Below, in pieces: positions 45,234 to 54,654 of a DNA stretch of 64,000 bases; within the stretch, counting starts at the first letter, position 1; every line of letters begins with the position of its first letter. The stretch is taken from the NCBI RefSeq assembly GCF_029223585.1, contig NZ_CP119424.1:1364001-1428000 (forward strand), written 5' to 3'. Source of the DNA: Photobacterium sp. DA100 (GTDB lineage Bacteria > Pseudomonadota > Gammaproteobacteria > Enterobacterales > Vibrionaceae). The notes under the pieces were generated by a model. It was not told the origin of the DNA. It ran no database searches and saw only the letters and a program-made list of their open reading frames with translations. The position numbers and the translations under genes were made by a program.

Positions 45234-47942
45234 ATGTACGAGCCCCCGACCCCTTGGCACCATTGCTCTGTACAGCAAACCTTCAAGGCTGTGGACAGTC
45301 GGCCGGAGGGCCTGAGCGCCGAAGAAGCCAAACAGCGTCTGCACCAGCAGGGCCCCAATAAGTTACCAGACCCACAAAAGCGTTCATTTATCACCCGCTT
45401 TATTAGCCAGTTCAACAACCTACTCATCTATGTCTTGCTCGTTGTCATGGTGATAACCGGGCTTCTTGGCCATTGGCTCGATACCGGCGTCATTGCCGGG
45501 GTCGTGCTGATCAATGCCATTATTGGCTTCATACAGGAAGGTCGGGCAGAGGAGGCGCTGAAGGCCATCCGCAGCATGCTATCACCCAATGCCGAGGTCA
45601 TCCGAGGCGGTCGTCAACAAACCATTGCCGTCGAAAACCTGGTTATTGGCGATGTTGTACTACTTCAGCCCGGCGATCGGATCCCGGCCGATTTAAGGCT
45701 ATGCCGCGCTAAAGGGTTGCAGGTATCCGAGGCCATTTTGACCGGCGAGTCTGTTGCCGTTGATAAGCAAAGTGATCCGGTCGTATGCCAAACCGAACTA
45801 GCCTGTCGCAGCTCCATGGCCTACTCCGGCACACTGGTCACCCATGGCCTGGGCACCGGTATCGTTGTGGCAACGGGCATTAATACTGAATTAGGGCAAA
45901 TCAGTGAACTGGTCTCGAAAGTGGCACCGACAGATACCCCTTTGCTTAAGCAGGTAGCTAGCTTCGGCCGCTGGCTAACAGCACTGATCCTGATCTTGGC
46001 AACGGCCACTTTTTCATTTGGAGTCTTGATCCGTGACTACCCTAGCACCAACATGTTTCTTGCTGCGGTCAGTCTGGCCGTCGCGGCGATCCCCGAAGGA
46101 CTGCCAGCCATCATGACCATCACACTGGCGATCGGGGTCGAGAGAATGGCCCGGCGCCAAGCCGTGATCCGCCGACTTCCAGCCGTTGAAACCCTGGGCT
46201 CGGTCACGGTGATCTGCACCGACAAAACCGGTACGCTCACCCGCAATGAAATGACCGTCCGCACCATAGTCACCGCTGACAACCAATACACTCTGAGCGG
46301 CACCGGTTATAACCCACATGGCTTTCTGATGCTCAGCGGACAGGAAATTCTCCCCGCCCCGGACTCGCCCATCACCCAAGCAATCCGTGCCGCGGTGCTA
46401 TGTAATGACTCAACCCTGAGTCACAAAGGGCAGGAATGGCAGATCCATGGAGATCCTATGGAAGGAGCACTGCTTGTGGCAGGCGCTAAACTCGGTCTTG
46501 ATGCTGAAAATGAAAACCGCAATTATCCCCGCACCGACTTGATCCCCTTTGAATCAGAGCATCGGTTTATGGCGACGCTGCACCACAGCCATGAAGGACA
46601 GGCCTTTATTTTCCTCAAAGGGGCACCGGAGCAAATCATAGAAATGTGCCACCAGCAAATGACCGATGCAGGACCGACCCACATTCAACCTGACTACTGG
46701 TTAGGCATGATCGAACAACAAGCCCATGACGGCCAACGACTGTTGGCCATCGCTTACAGCCCAACGCGTTATGATCAGGTTGAACTGCATTTTGATGATA
46801 TCGGCAAACAATTTAGCATGCTGGGTCTATTTGGCCTTATCGACCCCCCGCGAGAAGAAGCCATCGAAGCCGTTCAGGCGTGCAAGGAGGCTGGCATTCG
46901 AGTAAAAATGATCACCGGCGATCACGCCCTGACGGCGCGGGCTATCGCATTGCAACTGGGCATTATCAACACCGACGAAGCCCTGACAGGCCAACAGATG
47001 GACAAACTCAGTGAAGAAGCACTGTTTGAGCTTGCTGATCGCATTGACATTTATGCCCGAGTTAACCCAGAGCACAAAATGCGCCTCATCAATACGTTGC
47101 AGCAGCATAACCACATCGTGGCCATGACAGGCGATGGCGTTAATGACGCCCCAGCCCTGAAGCGCTCCGATATTGGTACGGCAATGGGACAAAACGGTAC
47201 CGAAGCGGCGAAAGAAGCGTCCGAGATGGTATTGGCCGATGACAACTTCGCCACCATCACGGCAGCTGTCGAAGAGGGACGCGCGGTGTATGACAACTTG
47301 CAAAAAGCCATTCTGTTTATATTGCCAACCAATGGCGGAGAAGCCCTGATCATACTTACTGCCGTCTTGCTGGGCTTCCAGCAGTTACCCCTCACCCCAG
47401 TCCAGATCCTTTGGGTGAATATGATAACGGCCGTTACACTGGCGCTATCACTTGCTTTTGAGCCCAAAGAAAAAGGGATCATGCAGCGTCCTCCCCGTCC
47501 GACGAACCATCCCCTGTTAAACAACCACCTGATTTGGCGGATAGGTTTTGTGTCGGTGATCATAATGGGCGGTACACTTGGGCTATTCCAGTGGGAACTG
47601 GGGCATAACCCCAGCATTGAACGCGCACGCACCATCGCGGTGAACACCCTCGTCATGTTCGAGATTTTCTACCTGTTTAATTCGCGCTATATCCTTGAGC
47701 CCATTTTCAGCCGCCAGGCCATTGTGGGCAATTACTATGTCTTGCTGGCCATCGCGCTTTTATGCCTTTTCCAGCTTACTTTTACCTACCTGCCAGTCAT
47801 GCAGGTACTTTTCGGCACTAGTGCTATTGAGGTTATGGCATGGCCAAGGATCATCATCATCGCCTCAAGTGTCTTCGTACTTGTGGAAGCCGAAAAAGCC
47901 ATCATGAGGCGGCTTCGAGGAAAGTCGACATCAAATACATAA
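45234..47942 (+). CDS. P2-type cation-transporting ATPase
   Basis: A 902-residue P-type ATPase of the P2 (Ca2+/Na+-type) class. An N-terminal cation-ATPase domain precedes TM1-2. The actuator has ILTGESVAVD. TM4 carries AIPEGLPA with the ion-binding Glu. The phosphorylation site D330 lies in CTDKTGTLT, and the hinge is MTGDGVNDAPALKRSDIG. There are about ten membrane helices in all. TM5 has LPTNGGEAL and TM6 NMITAVTLAL, which differ from true SERCA residues (TM6 lacks the NLVTDG core), so the ion (Ca2+, Mn2+, Na+ or Mg2+) is undecided. It is divergent from focA. Confidence 0.92.
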   Translation: MYEPPTPWHHCSVQQTFKAVDSRPEGLSAEEAKQRLHQQGPNKLPDPQKRSFITRFISQFNNLLIYVLLVVMVITGLLGHWLDTGVIAGVVLINAIIGFIQEGRAEEALKAIRSMLSPNAEVIRGGRQQTIAVENLVIGDVVLLQPGDRIPADLRLCRAKGLQVSEAILTGESVAVDKQSDPVVCQTELACRSSMAYSGTLVTHGLGTGIVVATGINTELGQISELVSKVAPTDTPLLKQVASFGRWLTALILILATATFSFGVLIRDYPSTNMFLAAVSLAVAAIPEGLPAIMTITLAIGVERMARRQAVIRRLPAVETLGSVTVICTDKTGTLTRNEMTVRTIVTADNQYTLSGTGYNPHGFLMLSGQEILPAPDSPITQAIRAAVLCNDSTLSHKGQEWQIHGDPMEGALLVAGAKLGLDAENENRNYPRTDLIPFESEHRFMATLHHSHEGQAFIFLKGAPEQIIEMCHQQMTDAGPTHIQPDYWLGMIEQQAHDGQRLLAIAYSPTRYDQVELHFDDIGKQFSMLGLFGLIDPPREEAIEAVQACKEAGIRVKMITGDHALTARAIALQLGIINTDEALTGQQMDKLSEEALFELADRIDIYARVNPEHKMRLINTLQQHNHIVAMTGDGVNDAPALKRSDIGTAMGQNGTEAAKEASEMVLADDNFATITAAVEEGRAVYDNLQKAILFILPTNGGEALIILTAVLLGFQQLPLTPVQILWVNMITAVTLALSLAFEPKEKGIMQRPPRPTNHPLLNNHLIWRIGFVSVIIMGGTLGLFQWELGHNPSIERARTIAVNTLVMFEIFYLFNSRYILEPIFSRQAIVGNYYVLLAIALLCLFQLTFTYLPVMQVLFGTSAIEVMAWPRIIIIASSVFVLVEAEKAIMRRLRGKSTSNT

Positions 47943-48056
47943 CGTACCTCCGACCGACACAAAGTTGCTAGCTTGATCTCAAAAGCACTACAAAACATTA
48001 ACAAGTAAAGTTACATCCTCGCAGTTGCTTGTTACTATCCGATCATTGTCTAGCCA

Positions 48057-48524
48057 GTGCACATATTCATGCCGTTCACTTTCCCGCCATGTAAACCATT
48101 CATAAACAGCAGAAAGTTGATATGCTTGCTGGCAGTTACTGCACTCCTGACCTCGTCCCTGCTCTCTTCCGTAGCCGTTCTCAATCCTCGTTTGTTTGTT
48201 AAGGAAAAAGGCTGGTTAACCGGCGAAAAAGTCCTTGTTTGTACTTCTGCCGGCTTACGCTGGGTGTCTGTACAGTCTCTTGAGCAAAGCGATCATCACC
48301 ACGATGATGAGCATCCACGTTTCAATACCCACTGTCCGGTCTTCAAGCTGTATGATAACAATCCCCAGCAGCTAGAAGGGGACTACAAGCTTGTCCGTCA
48401 ACTCCAATTTATCGGCTACCTTGGCGATTATCTATCGCTGTATACCCCTACCTCTCAACGGCTATTCCTCCTGGCTCCCAAGCATTCTCCACCATTACCA
48501 TTTGTCTCACTTTTTCATTTCTAA
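48057..48524 (+). CDS. DUF2946-like membrane-anchored protein
   Basis: Up to 155 residues from a GTG at 48057, or 151 from the ATG at 48069; neither has a clear Shine-Dalgarno. A single hydrophobic helix (about 22-42) is followed by VLVCTSAGLRWVSV, a His/Asp cluster (DHHHDDEH) and THCPVF. The 'CTSAG..WV ... HCP' pattern is that of DUF2946 proteins, which are often found near copper genes. The second Cys of the usual HCPxC motif is absent. It sits 48 bp upstream of a PCu(A)C copper chaperone gene, so a role in metal handling is inferred. Confidence 0.7.
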   Translation: MHIFMPFTFPPCKPFINSRKLICLLAVTALLTSSLLSSVAVLNPRLFVKEKGWLTGEKVLVCTSAGLRWVSVQSLEQSDHHHDDEHPRFNTHCPVFKLYDNNPQQLEGDYKLVRQLQFIGYLGDYLSLYTPTSQRLFLLAPKHSPPLPFVSLFHF

Positions 48525-48572
48525 CAATCAGCTATCTACATTTTCGTGGCATCACGCCACCCGGAGAACGTA

Positions 48573-49064
48573 ATGAAAACAATAAAAAGCATTCTATTAG
48601 GAAGCCTCTTCGCACTTACTAGCACGGTTAATGCGCATGACTACAAGGTCGGCGAGCTACACATTGAGCACCCTTGGTCAAAACAAGTTCCACCAACTTC
48701 GCAAGTCGCCGCGGCGTTTTTCAATGTGGTCAGCCACAGTGACAAGGGCGATGAACTGCTCAGCGCGACGTCTCCCATCGCAGGCAAAACCGAGCTGCAT
48801 GCCCATCTCCACGAAAACGGTATGATGAAAATGCGCGAGGTTGAGAAAATTGATATTCCCGCCCATGGTTCACAGGCTCTGAAGCCAGGTGGCTACCACA
48901 TTATGTTTTTTAAGCTCAACGAAGTGCCTAAGCTTGGCGAGAAGTTTCCTTTGACCCTCACCTTCAAACACGCCGGGACGATTGACCTTGAGGTCACGGT
49001 TGAGGAAGCGACTTATGTACCTGAAGGCATGAAAGAAGAAAAAATGGACCACAGCCAGCATTAA
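48573..49064 (+). CDS. Periplasmic copper chaperone of the PCu(A)C family
   Basis: A 163-residue periplasmic protein from the ATG at 48573, with GGAG just upstream. A signal peptide (about 1-21, cut after VNA) is followed by a PCu(A)C domain. Its copper-ligand pattern shows as ELHAHLHENGMMKMREV (His and Met ligands) and LKPGGYHIMFF. A Met/His tail (KEEKMDHSQH) may add copper sites. These chaperones deliver Cu(I) to the CuA centre of cytochrome oxidase or handle copper stress. It is probably co-transcribed with the DUF2946-like gene. Confidence 0.92.
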   Translation: MKTIKSILLGSLFALTSTVNAHDYKVGELHIEHPWSKQVPPTSQVAAAFFNVVSHSDKGDELLSATSPIAGKTELHAHLHENGMMKMREVEKIDIPAHGSQALKPGGYHIMFFKLNEVPKLGEKFPLTLTFKHAGTIDLEVTVEEATYVPEGMKEEKMDHSQH

Positions 49065-49171
49065 CTAGGCAGACGGGTGCAGGCTAAGCGTACGGCCTGC
49101 CCCCGCTGCAGCTGTTACTAAATCTTACATTTCTCTCCCCATACATCCCTAGCTTGAGCCCATCCGCCGCG

Positions 49172-49177
49172 TATAAT
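49172..49177 (+). promoter_or_regulatory. Candidate -10 element of the Mn riboswitch transcript
   Basis: A perfect TATAAT at 49172-49177 places the start near 49184, immediately before the riboswitch P1 stem. No good -35 hexamer is visible at 16-18 bp. Confidence 0.5.
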
Positions 49178-49185
49178 ACGCCCCA

Positions 49186-49301
49186 GTTTGAGGGAGTAGC
49201 TATTTTGCCCGCGGGGCAAAAGGTTATGTCAACATATTTGGCCACATGCCATGGCATATCCAGCTACCGATATATTTTTGGTAGCCCAGCGAGACTCGGA
49301 C
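49186..49301 (+). ncRNA. yybP-ykoY (Mn2+-sensing) riboswitch
   Basis: It has the conserved GGGAGTAGC (49192-49200), a GC-rich hairpin TTTTGCCC/GGGGCAAAA, the signature GTCAACATA (49228-49236) and the closing GAGAC (49291-49295). P1 pairs GTTTGAG (49186-49192) with CTCGGAC (49295-49301). These are the defining parts of the manganese riboswitch upstream of E. coli mntP and alx. It precedes a CaCA exchanger gene. Confidence 0.9.
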
Positions 49302-49316
49302 AATCACGCACCAACT

Positions 49317-49361
49317 GCGAGGGCCAGGTGTGGGATTGTTCGTGTTTTGATTAGCCCTCGC
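49317..49361 (+). promoter_or_regulatory. Possible expression platform hairpin before the CaCA exchanger
   Basis: GCGAGGGC (49317-49324) pairs perfectly with GCCCTCGC (49354-49361), ending 14 bases before the ATG at 49376. It has no T-run, so translational control is more likely than termination. Confidence 0.5.
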
Positions 49362-49375
49362 CCATAGAATACTCA

Positions 49376-50365
49376 ATGAACGCTTTTCTCGTCGCTCTTG
49401 TTGCCTTGGCTCTTGGATTTGTCTTGTTGTCCCTCAGTGCCGATAGACTTATCGCCTCCTCCGCAACGCTTGCCAAGCTCAGTAATGTCTCAATAGTCTT
49501 TATCGGCATGACGGTGGTTGCCTTTGGGACCTCAGCCCCGGAACTGTTAGTCTCGGCTACCGCGGCCATCAATGGTGCTGGCGAGCTTTCAATTGGAAAC
49601 GGGCTAGGCTCGAACATCATCAATATTGGCCTGGTGCTATCAATCTGCATTCTATTCAAGCCACTAACTGTCCATCCGCGCTTTATCCGCCGTGAGTTCC
49701 CTATTCTGACCATTGCGATGACGATGTCGGGTTTACTGATGGTAAACGGACAGTTAACAATACGCGACGGCCTTATTCTGATTGTTGGGCTCGTGGCTTA
49801 TTGCTTCTATCTGGCCCAGTCCGTAAAGCACGGCCATTCAGAGCCCGAAGAGTTGGATTTTCTCAATATTTCGAAACCACGTGCGGCTGCTGAAACCCTC
49901 ATCATGCTCGTGGTCTTGCTCGCGTCGTCCAAGCTGATGGTGTGGGGGGCGGTTGAGCTGGCCGTCATTGCTGGAATTAGCGAGCTAACAATTGGCCTGA
50001 CAGTTATTGCCTTTGGCACCAGCCTGCCTGAACTGGCCGCAGCCCTGGCGGGCGTGAGAAGAGGCATGCATGACATCGCCTTTGCCACTGTCATCGGCTC
50101 CAACATCTTCAACCTGTTGGGCGTCATAGCCTTCCCTGCTCTTTTGGGTAATGGCTTGCAACTGCCGGAGCAAATACTAAGCCGTGACTTGCCAGCCATG
50201 GCACTGCTCACCGCCGTTGTCGGAATGATGTTTTTGGCGGCGCTGGCCCGCCAGCGTTATGCTGGCGCCACGGCATACAGTTACGAGGTCAGCAGGGCCG
50301 GCGGTGGCGTGCTCCTGATAATCTTCGGCAGCTACATGTGGTCTCTCGCCAGCTCGTTGGCCTAA
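49376..50365 (+). CDS. CaCA-family cation exchanger (YrbG-like), probable Mn2+/Ca2+ exporter
   Basis: A 329-residue inner-membrane protein with about ten helices in two inverted repeats. Both alpha-repeats are intact: GMTVVAFGTSAPELLVS with GNGLGSNIINIG in the first half, and GLTVIAFGTSLPELAAAL with TVIGSNIFNLLGV in the second. This is the YrbG/K+-independent Ca2+:Na+ exchanger branch. There is no clear Shine-Dalgarno before the ATG. The upstream Mn2+ riboswitch suggests it exports manganese rather than, or as well as, calcium. A terminator follows. Confidence 0.92.
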   Translation: MNAFLVALVALALGFVLLSLSADRLIASSATLAKLSNVSIVFIGMTVVAFGTSAPELLVSATAAINGAGELSIGNGLGSNIINIGLVLSICILFKPLTVHPRFIRREFPILTIAMTMSGLLMVNGQLTIRDGLILIVGLVAYCFYLAQSVKHGHSEPEELDFLNISKPRAAAETLIMLVVLLASSKLMVWGAVELAVIAGISELTIGLTVIAFGTSLPELAAALAGVRRGMHDIAFATVIGSNIFNLLGVIAFPALLGNGLQLPEQILSRDLPAMALLTAVVGMMFLAALARQRYAGATAYSYEVSRAGGGVLLIIFGSYMWSLASSLA

Positions 50366-50416
50366 TTACCCCCACAGGGTTACCCCTGTTACCCCGCGCA
50401 AATACGTTGATAAAAC

Positions 50417-50444
50417 AAAGCCGCCTAAAAAGGCGGCTTTTCTC
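50417..50444 (+). terminator. Terminator after CaCA exchanger
   Basis: A 10-bp perfect stem AAAGCCGCCT (50417-50426) with AGGCGGCTTT (50431-50440), loop AAAA, then TCTC. It may also serve the convergent symporter gene. Confidence 0.85.
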
Positions 50445-50529
50445 TTGCGGATACCGGTAAACAGCAACAATATACCGGTAAGTTGATTGAGCTATTCGCT
50501 CTGTTGATAGCACGCTATCAGCAATAACA

Positions 50530-52296
50530 TCACTGCGGGCTAGGTGCCGTCACTTTTTCTTCCTCTAACCGGGCGCTTTTCTTCAAACCAAAACCAACAG
50601 CAAACACCGCGGCCGCACAGGCCAAGAACAACATCCGCCCCCAAAGCGGGTTAGGGATAAGAACCATCAACGTTAAGCCGGAAGCCATATATATTACTAG
50701 CTTGCCAAGTTTTGCCCGTTGCATACGGTCTACAATGTCTTGCCCTTCTTCAGCGACACACGGGGTGTCCACATCGTTGAAGAACTCGAGCGTTGTTACT
50801 TTATGGATATCCTGCTCTTCTTTATAAAACAGGGTCGATAGGCAGAAGAAACCGGCCGTAAAGAACAGGTGCGCAGCAATAGTGATCATGGTCCGAAGCT
50901 CACCGGCCTCGCGACGGGTGATCTCTTCAATGCCAAACCAACTTGCCACATAATCCGGGGTGAAGATCTTAACAACCGACCAAGAGACCAGCATCCCGAA
51001 GACAACCGTTGCCCAAGGCGCCCACTTAGGGGTTTTACGGATAATGATGCCGAGGAATAACGGTACCAGAATTGGAGACTGCAGCAATGTCGCCACCTGC
51101 ATCATTAGATCGAACAGGCTTAGGTGTTTCAGCGAGTTGAAGAACTGGGCCATCATGATGACCAAGATACCATTGACCAGGCAGGCAACCTGACCCGCCC
51201 TTAGCAGTTCTCGGTCTGACGCCTGCCCCTTACGGACAACATTCGAGTAAAAGCTGCGGACAAAAATACCTGAGTTTCTATTTAGGGCGGAGTCCATTGA
51301 GGACATGGTCGCCGCAAACAAACCCGCCATCAATAAACCGACGGTACCGAGTGGCATGGTTTCGCGAGCAAATACCAGATATACCGCATCACTTGCCTTT
51401 GCCCCCAGTTCCGAGTACTGCGTTGCCGCATCCGGATAAAGGATCGCCGATGCCCAAGGCGGGATAAACCAGATAATCGCACCAAAGATCATCATCGCCA
51501 ACGCCATCACTGCGGCCTTGCTAGCATTCTTAGAATCTTTGGCATTCAAAAAGCGATATGACTCCTGCATGTTGTTAATACTTTGCAGCTGCTTCACGAT
51601 GAAGAAAATGAAAGTACATACCAACAGCAGCGGGTAATTCATGTCCGGCCCCATGACGAAACCGCCAGGGAAGTTCTCAATAATCTCGCCAGGGCCACCG
51701 ACCACATAAAGCGCGACGGCGGCACAAGCGATAGAGATCACGGCAACAACCAAGGTTTGGATAAAGTCGGAGGCAACTACCCCCCAGGCGCCACTGAGCA
51801 GGGAAATAGCCAGTACAGCAAGCCCCGTTACCCAAATTGTCGTGACAATATCCGCATTAAAAACTGCCGAAGCAAAAACGCCGAGGCCATTTAGCCAGAC
51901 CCCTGCGTTGATCACACTGAGGGGAATAATCACCCAGGTAAAGAATTGCTCGTTGGTGTTGCCGAAACGGCGCCGGACCCCTTCCGTTGGCGTATCAACA
52001 CGCATCTGGCGGAAGCGTCGGGCAAAATAGTAATAGGCAAATACATAAGCAACCATATTACCGATAAAAACAGCCAATACCGCAAAGCCGTCATTAAAGG
52101 CTTTACCTGCCGCCCCGGTAAAAGTCCAAGCCGAGAACTGGGTCATGAAGGCAGTGGCCCCCACCATCCACCACAGCATCTTGCCGCCCCCGCGGAAGTA
52201 GTCACTGGTACTGTTGCTTGCCATCTTTTTAAATAACAGGCTGATAGCAATCATTAATGCAAAATAGCCCGCGATGACGATGTAATCGTATTCCAT
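50530..52296 (-). CDS. Sodium:solute symporter (SSS family)
   Basis: A 588-residue inner-membrane protein with about 13-14 helices. It begins YIVIAGYFALMIAISL and has GATAFMTQFSAWTFTGAAG (about 50-68), the Na+-site region of SSS proteins such as SglT and PutP. The R-rich loop FARRFRQMRVDTPTEGVRRR is also characteristic. It lies downstream of the PL9 lyase and KdgM porin genes on the same strand, with a terminator between, so it probably has its own promoter in 52297-52375. The context suggests uptake of a galacturonate-derived mono- or disaccharide. Confidence 0.9.
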   Translation of the reverse strand: MEYDYIVIAGYFALMIAISLLFKKMASNSTSDYFRGGGKMLWWMVGATAFMTQFSAWTFTGAAGKAFNDGFAVLAVFIGNMVAYVFAYYYFARRFRQMRVDTPTEGVRRRFGNTNEQFFTWVIIPLSVINAGVWLNGLGVFASAVFNADIVTTIWVTGLAVLAISLLSGAWGVVASDFIQTLVVAVISIACAAVALYVVGGPGEIIENFPGGFVMGPDMNYPLLLVCTFIFFIVKQLQSINNMQESYRFLNAKDSKNASKAAVMALAMMIFGAIIWFIPPWASAILYPDAATQYSELGAKASDAVYLVFARETMPLGTVGLLMAGLFAATMSSMDSALNRNSGIFVRSFYSNVVRKGQASDRELLRAGQVACLVNGILVIMMAQFFNSLKHLSLFDLMMQVATLLQSPILVPLFLGIIIRKTPKWAPWATVVFGMLVSWSVVKIFTPDYVASWFGIEEITRREAGELRTMITIAAHLFFTAGFFCLSTLFYKEEQDIHKVTTLEFFNDVDTPCVAEEGQDIVDRMQRAKLGKLVIYMASGLTLMVLIPNPLWGRMLFLACAAAVFAVGFGLKKSARLEEEKVTAPSPQ

Positions 52297-52379
52297 AATT
52301 AAACCTCTAAATCCAATTTAGACAAGGTACTCATAAAAGGGAAAGCCTAACGCGTTGTTTCCTGTACGGGATAAAAATA

Positions 52380-52401
52380 AAAAAGCTCCGAAGAGCTTTT
52401 T
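52380..52401. terminator. Terminator downstream of PL9 lyase gene
   Basis: Stem AAAAAGCTC (52380-52388) with GAGCTTTTT (52393-52401) and loop CGAA. On the minus strand it continues into a further T-rich run. Confidence 0.85.
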
Positions 52402-52412
52402 TATTCAATCAA

Positions 52413-54641
52413 TTACTGCAAAAGCTCTTTCAACTTCAGCGCTTCCTGCTTACCAGGGATCGCCTGCTGCAAGTCAATCACAGACGCCTGTTTTAGCGGT
52501 GTAACAAACTGCTTCTCTTTTTCTTTGCCCTCTTCAGACAATGTCTTGTTACCAAGAATTAAGAAGTTGCCAGAAGCATGGGCGCTATTTATGACATCAT
52601 CATATTTACTTGTAACATGAAAGCGGAAAGAGGCGTTGTTGGTAAAGGTGCCTTGTTCAACATCACCTGAATATGGGCTCTGACGGAACAAGTAGTTAAA
52701 GCGCTTATTGTCGATGGCAACATTGTCGCTCAGCACCAAAGCTCCTGGGTTGAAGTTATCAGTAAACCCATCCATATTGTTGTTGAACGATAGGCTGTTT
52801 TTCACCACGTGAGGAACAGGGATGCCTTCACCACCCAGCTTGAAACCATTACCGATAGTGCCGCCTTTATTATCAACCTCTAACGTACGGCCGTTATTAA
52901 AAGCGATTGAGTCAATGATGGTCACCGCGCCGTTTGCACCGTCTTCAACCTTGTTGAAGAGATCCCAGCCATCATCAATATTGTGATGGGAAATACAGCG
53001 GATGAAAGTGTTTCCATCCCCGACCCGCATCTTCGCGGCAAAGCCGTCGGCATTGATTTGAGAAGGATCCATATTGTTATAGCTTTCGCTATCTATCACC
53101 GTATTATGGCTAGCCCATAGTGCTCGGCCGATATTTTCCGGAGAGGTAATCTGGAAGCCGGTATCAGGTGCACTGTGGGTCACCATTTTCTCGAACGTAT
53201 TGTGACTTCCGTGAACAATGAACTGAGCGTGCGCCACCTCGATATTCTGATAATGCCAATAGTTGGCATCATGATGGAACTCAGAGACAAAGCGTACTTT
53301 CTCACCCATCGCGCGAAGCGTTTTCGGCTGCTCCGCAGTACCACTGGCCGTAACCGGTACGGTGATACCTTGATAGTCACCATCTTTGAGCAAGATAGTG
53401 CCGCCAGCCGGTAACACAGCCATCGCCGTTGCCAAATCGTAAGGGTGGTCAGCAGAACCACCCCCTTCAGAACTGCCATTAGGGGCAGCATATAGCTCCA
53501 TGGCGTTTGCGGCTGGGGTAAACTCCACGTTATACGAAAGCGACTGAGGCTCTTGCTCTGGTCCTTCTACCGCCGTAAATACCACGTCCACGGCATTTTC
53601 CGTCTCATCAAGATCTATGAGGTGGTGGAAAAGCTCACCGGCGGCAACCAACTGCTTAGTAACAACCTTGCCGTTGTGCTTAAGTTCAAAGGCTCCGGTA
53701 TAGTTCGCCCGAGCCTGCACAGGGTATGCCTTAACGAGGGAGCGCGGTGAAGAGGCCTCCTGCACGATAAGGTTTACTTGCTTGGCTTCATACAGCGGGG
53801 CATCCTGCGTATCGGCTTCTGAAACATCCAAGTTCACATTGCTAACTCGCATTTTCGCATTGCGAGAGGCAAAAAAACCAACATATTGCGAGTCAGGGTT
53901 CTGCACTTCTACAATGTTCGCATTCGCACCTTTCACTTCCTGGGTAATGACTTCATCACCATATTGGTAGCTGACCGTGAACCCTTCATCAGTTCGAGTC
54001 AATGTCATGCGATAGCTTTCTGACTCGCCATAAGTGACGCCATCAACATAATCGACACGACTCAATCGGTTTCCGGCCGTTCCCCACGGCTGATACACAC
54101 CTTCCCGGTAAGAGGCGTTAACATTGGTCATACCGTCATTGGTACGGGTATGAGACCGAAGCAGGTTCATGACCATATTGGACGAAGAGGGAAACTCCTC
54201 ATGGCCTTCCGGCTGAGGAACCAGACGCTCGGCACCTAAGATATCTCGTACCATCAGACCGGCACCTTCCTGACGGTTTGGTGTCGCGCCCGTTTCAGGT
54301 CCAAGCTGCTCCAGCACAACGTCAGCACTTAGTGTAAAATTCAAGTCCGTTGGCAGCTCGGTATAGTAAAACGTCAAACCCTCATGTGAGTTTGCCAACT
54401 TACCGCCGCGGCTTTCGATGGTAAACTCCGGCTGGACTTGACCTGGCTGAACCTTCTTGCCATCGGCAGTTACCTGGTTAACCCCGACTTTTTCAGGCAG
54501 GATCGTCGAACCAAAATTCATATCTGTCGACTGGCCGAAGGTAATTGCTTTCCAAGTCAGCTCATCAACATTAATATCAGCCGCATAGATAGAAGGAGCA
54601 AATAAAGTACCGAATAATAAAGATAATGTTGTCTTTTTCAT
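52413..54641 (-). CDS. PL9 family exopolygalacturonate/pectate lyase (PelX-like)
   Basis: A 742-residue secreted lyase from the ATG at 54641; AGGTG lies six bases upstream, and the GTG frame start at 54650 is less likely. Signal peptide about 1-20 (cut after IYA). The N-terminal half (about 21-390) is beta-rich without a firm family. The C-terminal right-handed beta-helix (about 395-720) starts YAAPNGSSEGG and carries the PL9 hallmarks NADGFAAKMRVGDGN and NIDDGWDLF (about 530-560), with the calcium/catalytic acidic and Lys residues, and GNGFKLGGEGIPVPH. Like Dickeya PelX it should release digalacturonates by beta-elimination. It follows kdgM by 13 bp in one operon. Confidence 0.9.
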   Translation of the reverse strand: MKKTTLSLLFGTLFAPSIYAADINVDELTWKAITFGQSTDMNFGSTILPEKVGVNQVTADGKKVQPGQVQPEFTIESRGGKLANSHEGLTFYYTELPTDLNFTLSADVVLEQLGPETGATPNRQEGAGLMVRDILGAERLVPQPEGHEEFPSSSNMVMNLLRSHTRTNDGMTNVNASYREGVYQPWGTAGNRLSRVDYVDGVTYGESESYRMTLTRTDEGFTVSYQYGDEVITQEVKGANANIVEVQNPDSQYVGFFASRNAKMRVSNVNLDVSEADTQDAPLYEAKQVNLIVQEASSPRSLVKAYPVQARANYTGAFELKHNGKVVTKQLVAAGELFHHLIDLDETENAVDVVFTAVEGPEQEPQSLSYNVEFTPAANAMELYAAPNGSSEGGGSADHPYDLATAMAVLPAGGTILLKDGDYQGITVPVTASGTAEQPKTLRAMGEKVRFVSEFHHDANYWHYQNIEVAHAQFIVHGSHNTFEKMVTHSAPDTGFQITSPENIGRALWASHNTVIDSESYNNMDPSQINADGFAAKMRVGDGNTFIRCISHHNIDDGWDLFNKVEDGANGAVTIIDSIAFNNGRTLEVDNKGGTIGNGFKLGGEGIPVPHVVKNSLSFNNNMDGFTDNFNPGALVLSDNVAIDNKRFNYLFRQSPYSGDVEQGTFTNNASFRFHVTSKYDDVINSAHASGNFLILGNKTLSEEGKEKEKQFVTPLKQASVIDLQQAIPGKQEALKLKELLQ

Positions 54642-54654
54642 TTTAAGCACCTAA

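Noticed and set aside
47051..47656. 201-codon minus-strand frame inside the P-type ATPase gene
   Set aside because: Antisense shadow of the conserved ATPase hinge and membrane region.
50505..50520. TGATAG-CACG-CTATCA palindrome as terminator of the symporter gene
   Set aside because: Only six base pairs and no T-run on either strand; the hairpin at 50417 is a better terminator.
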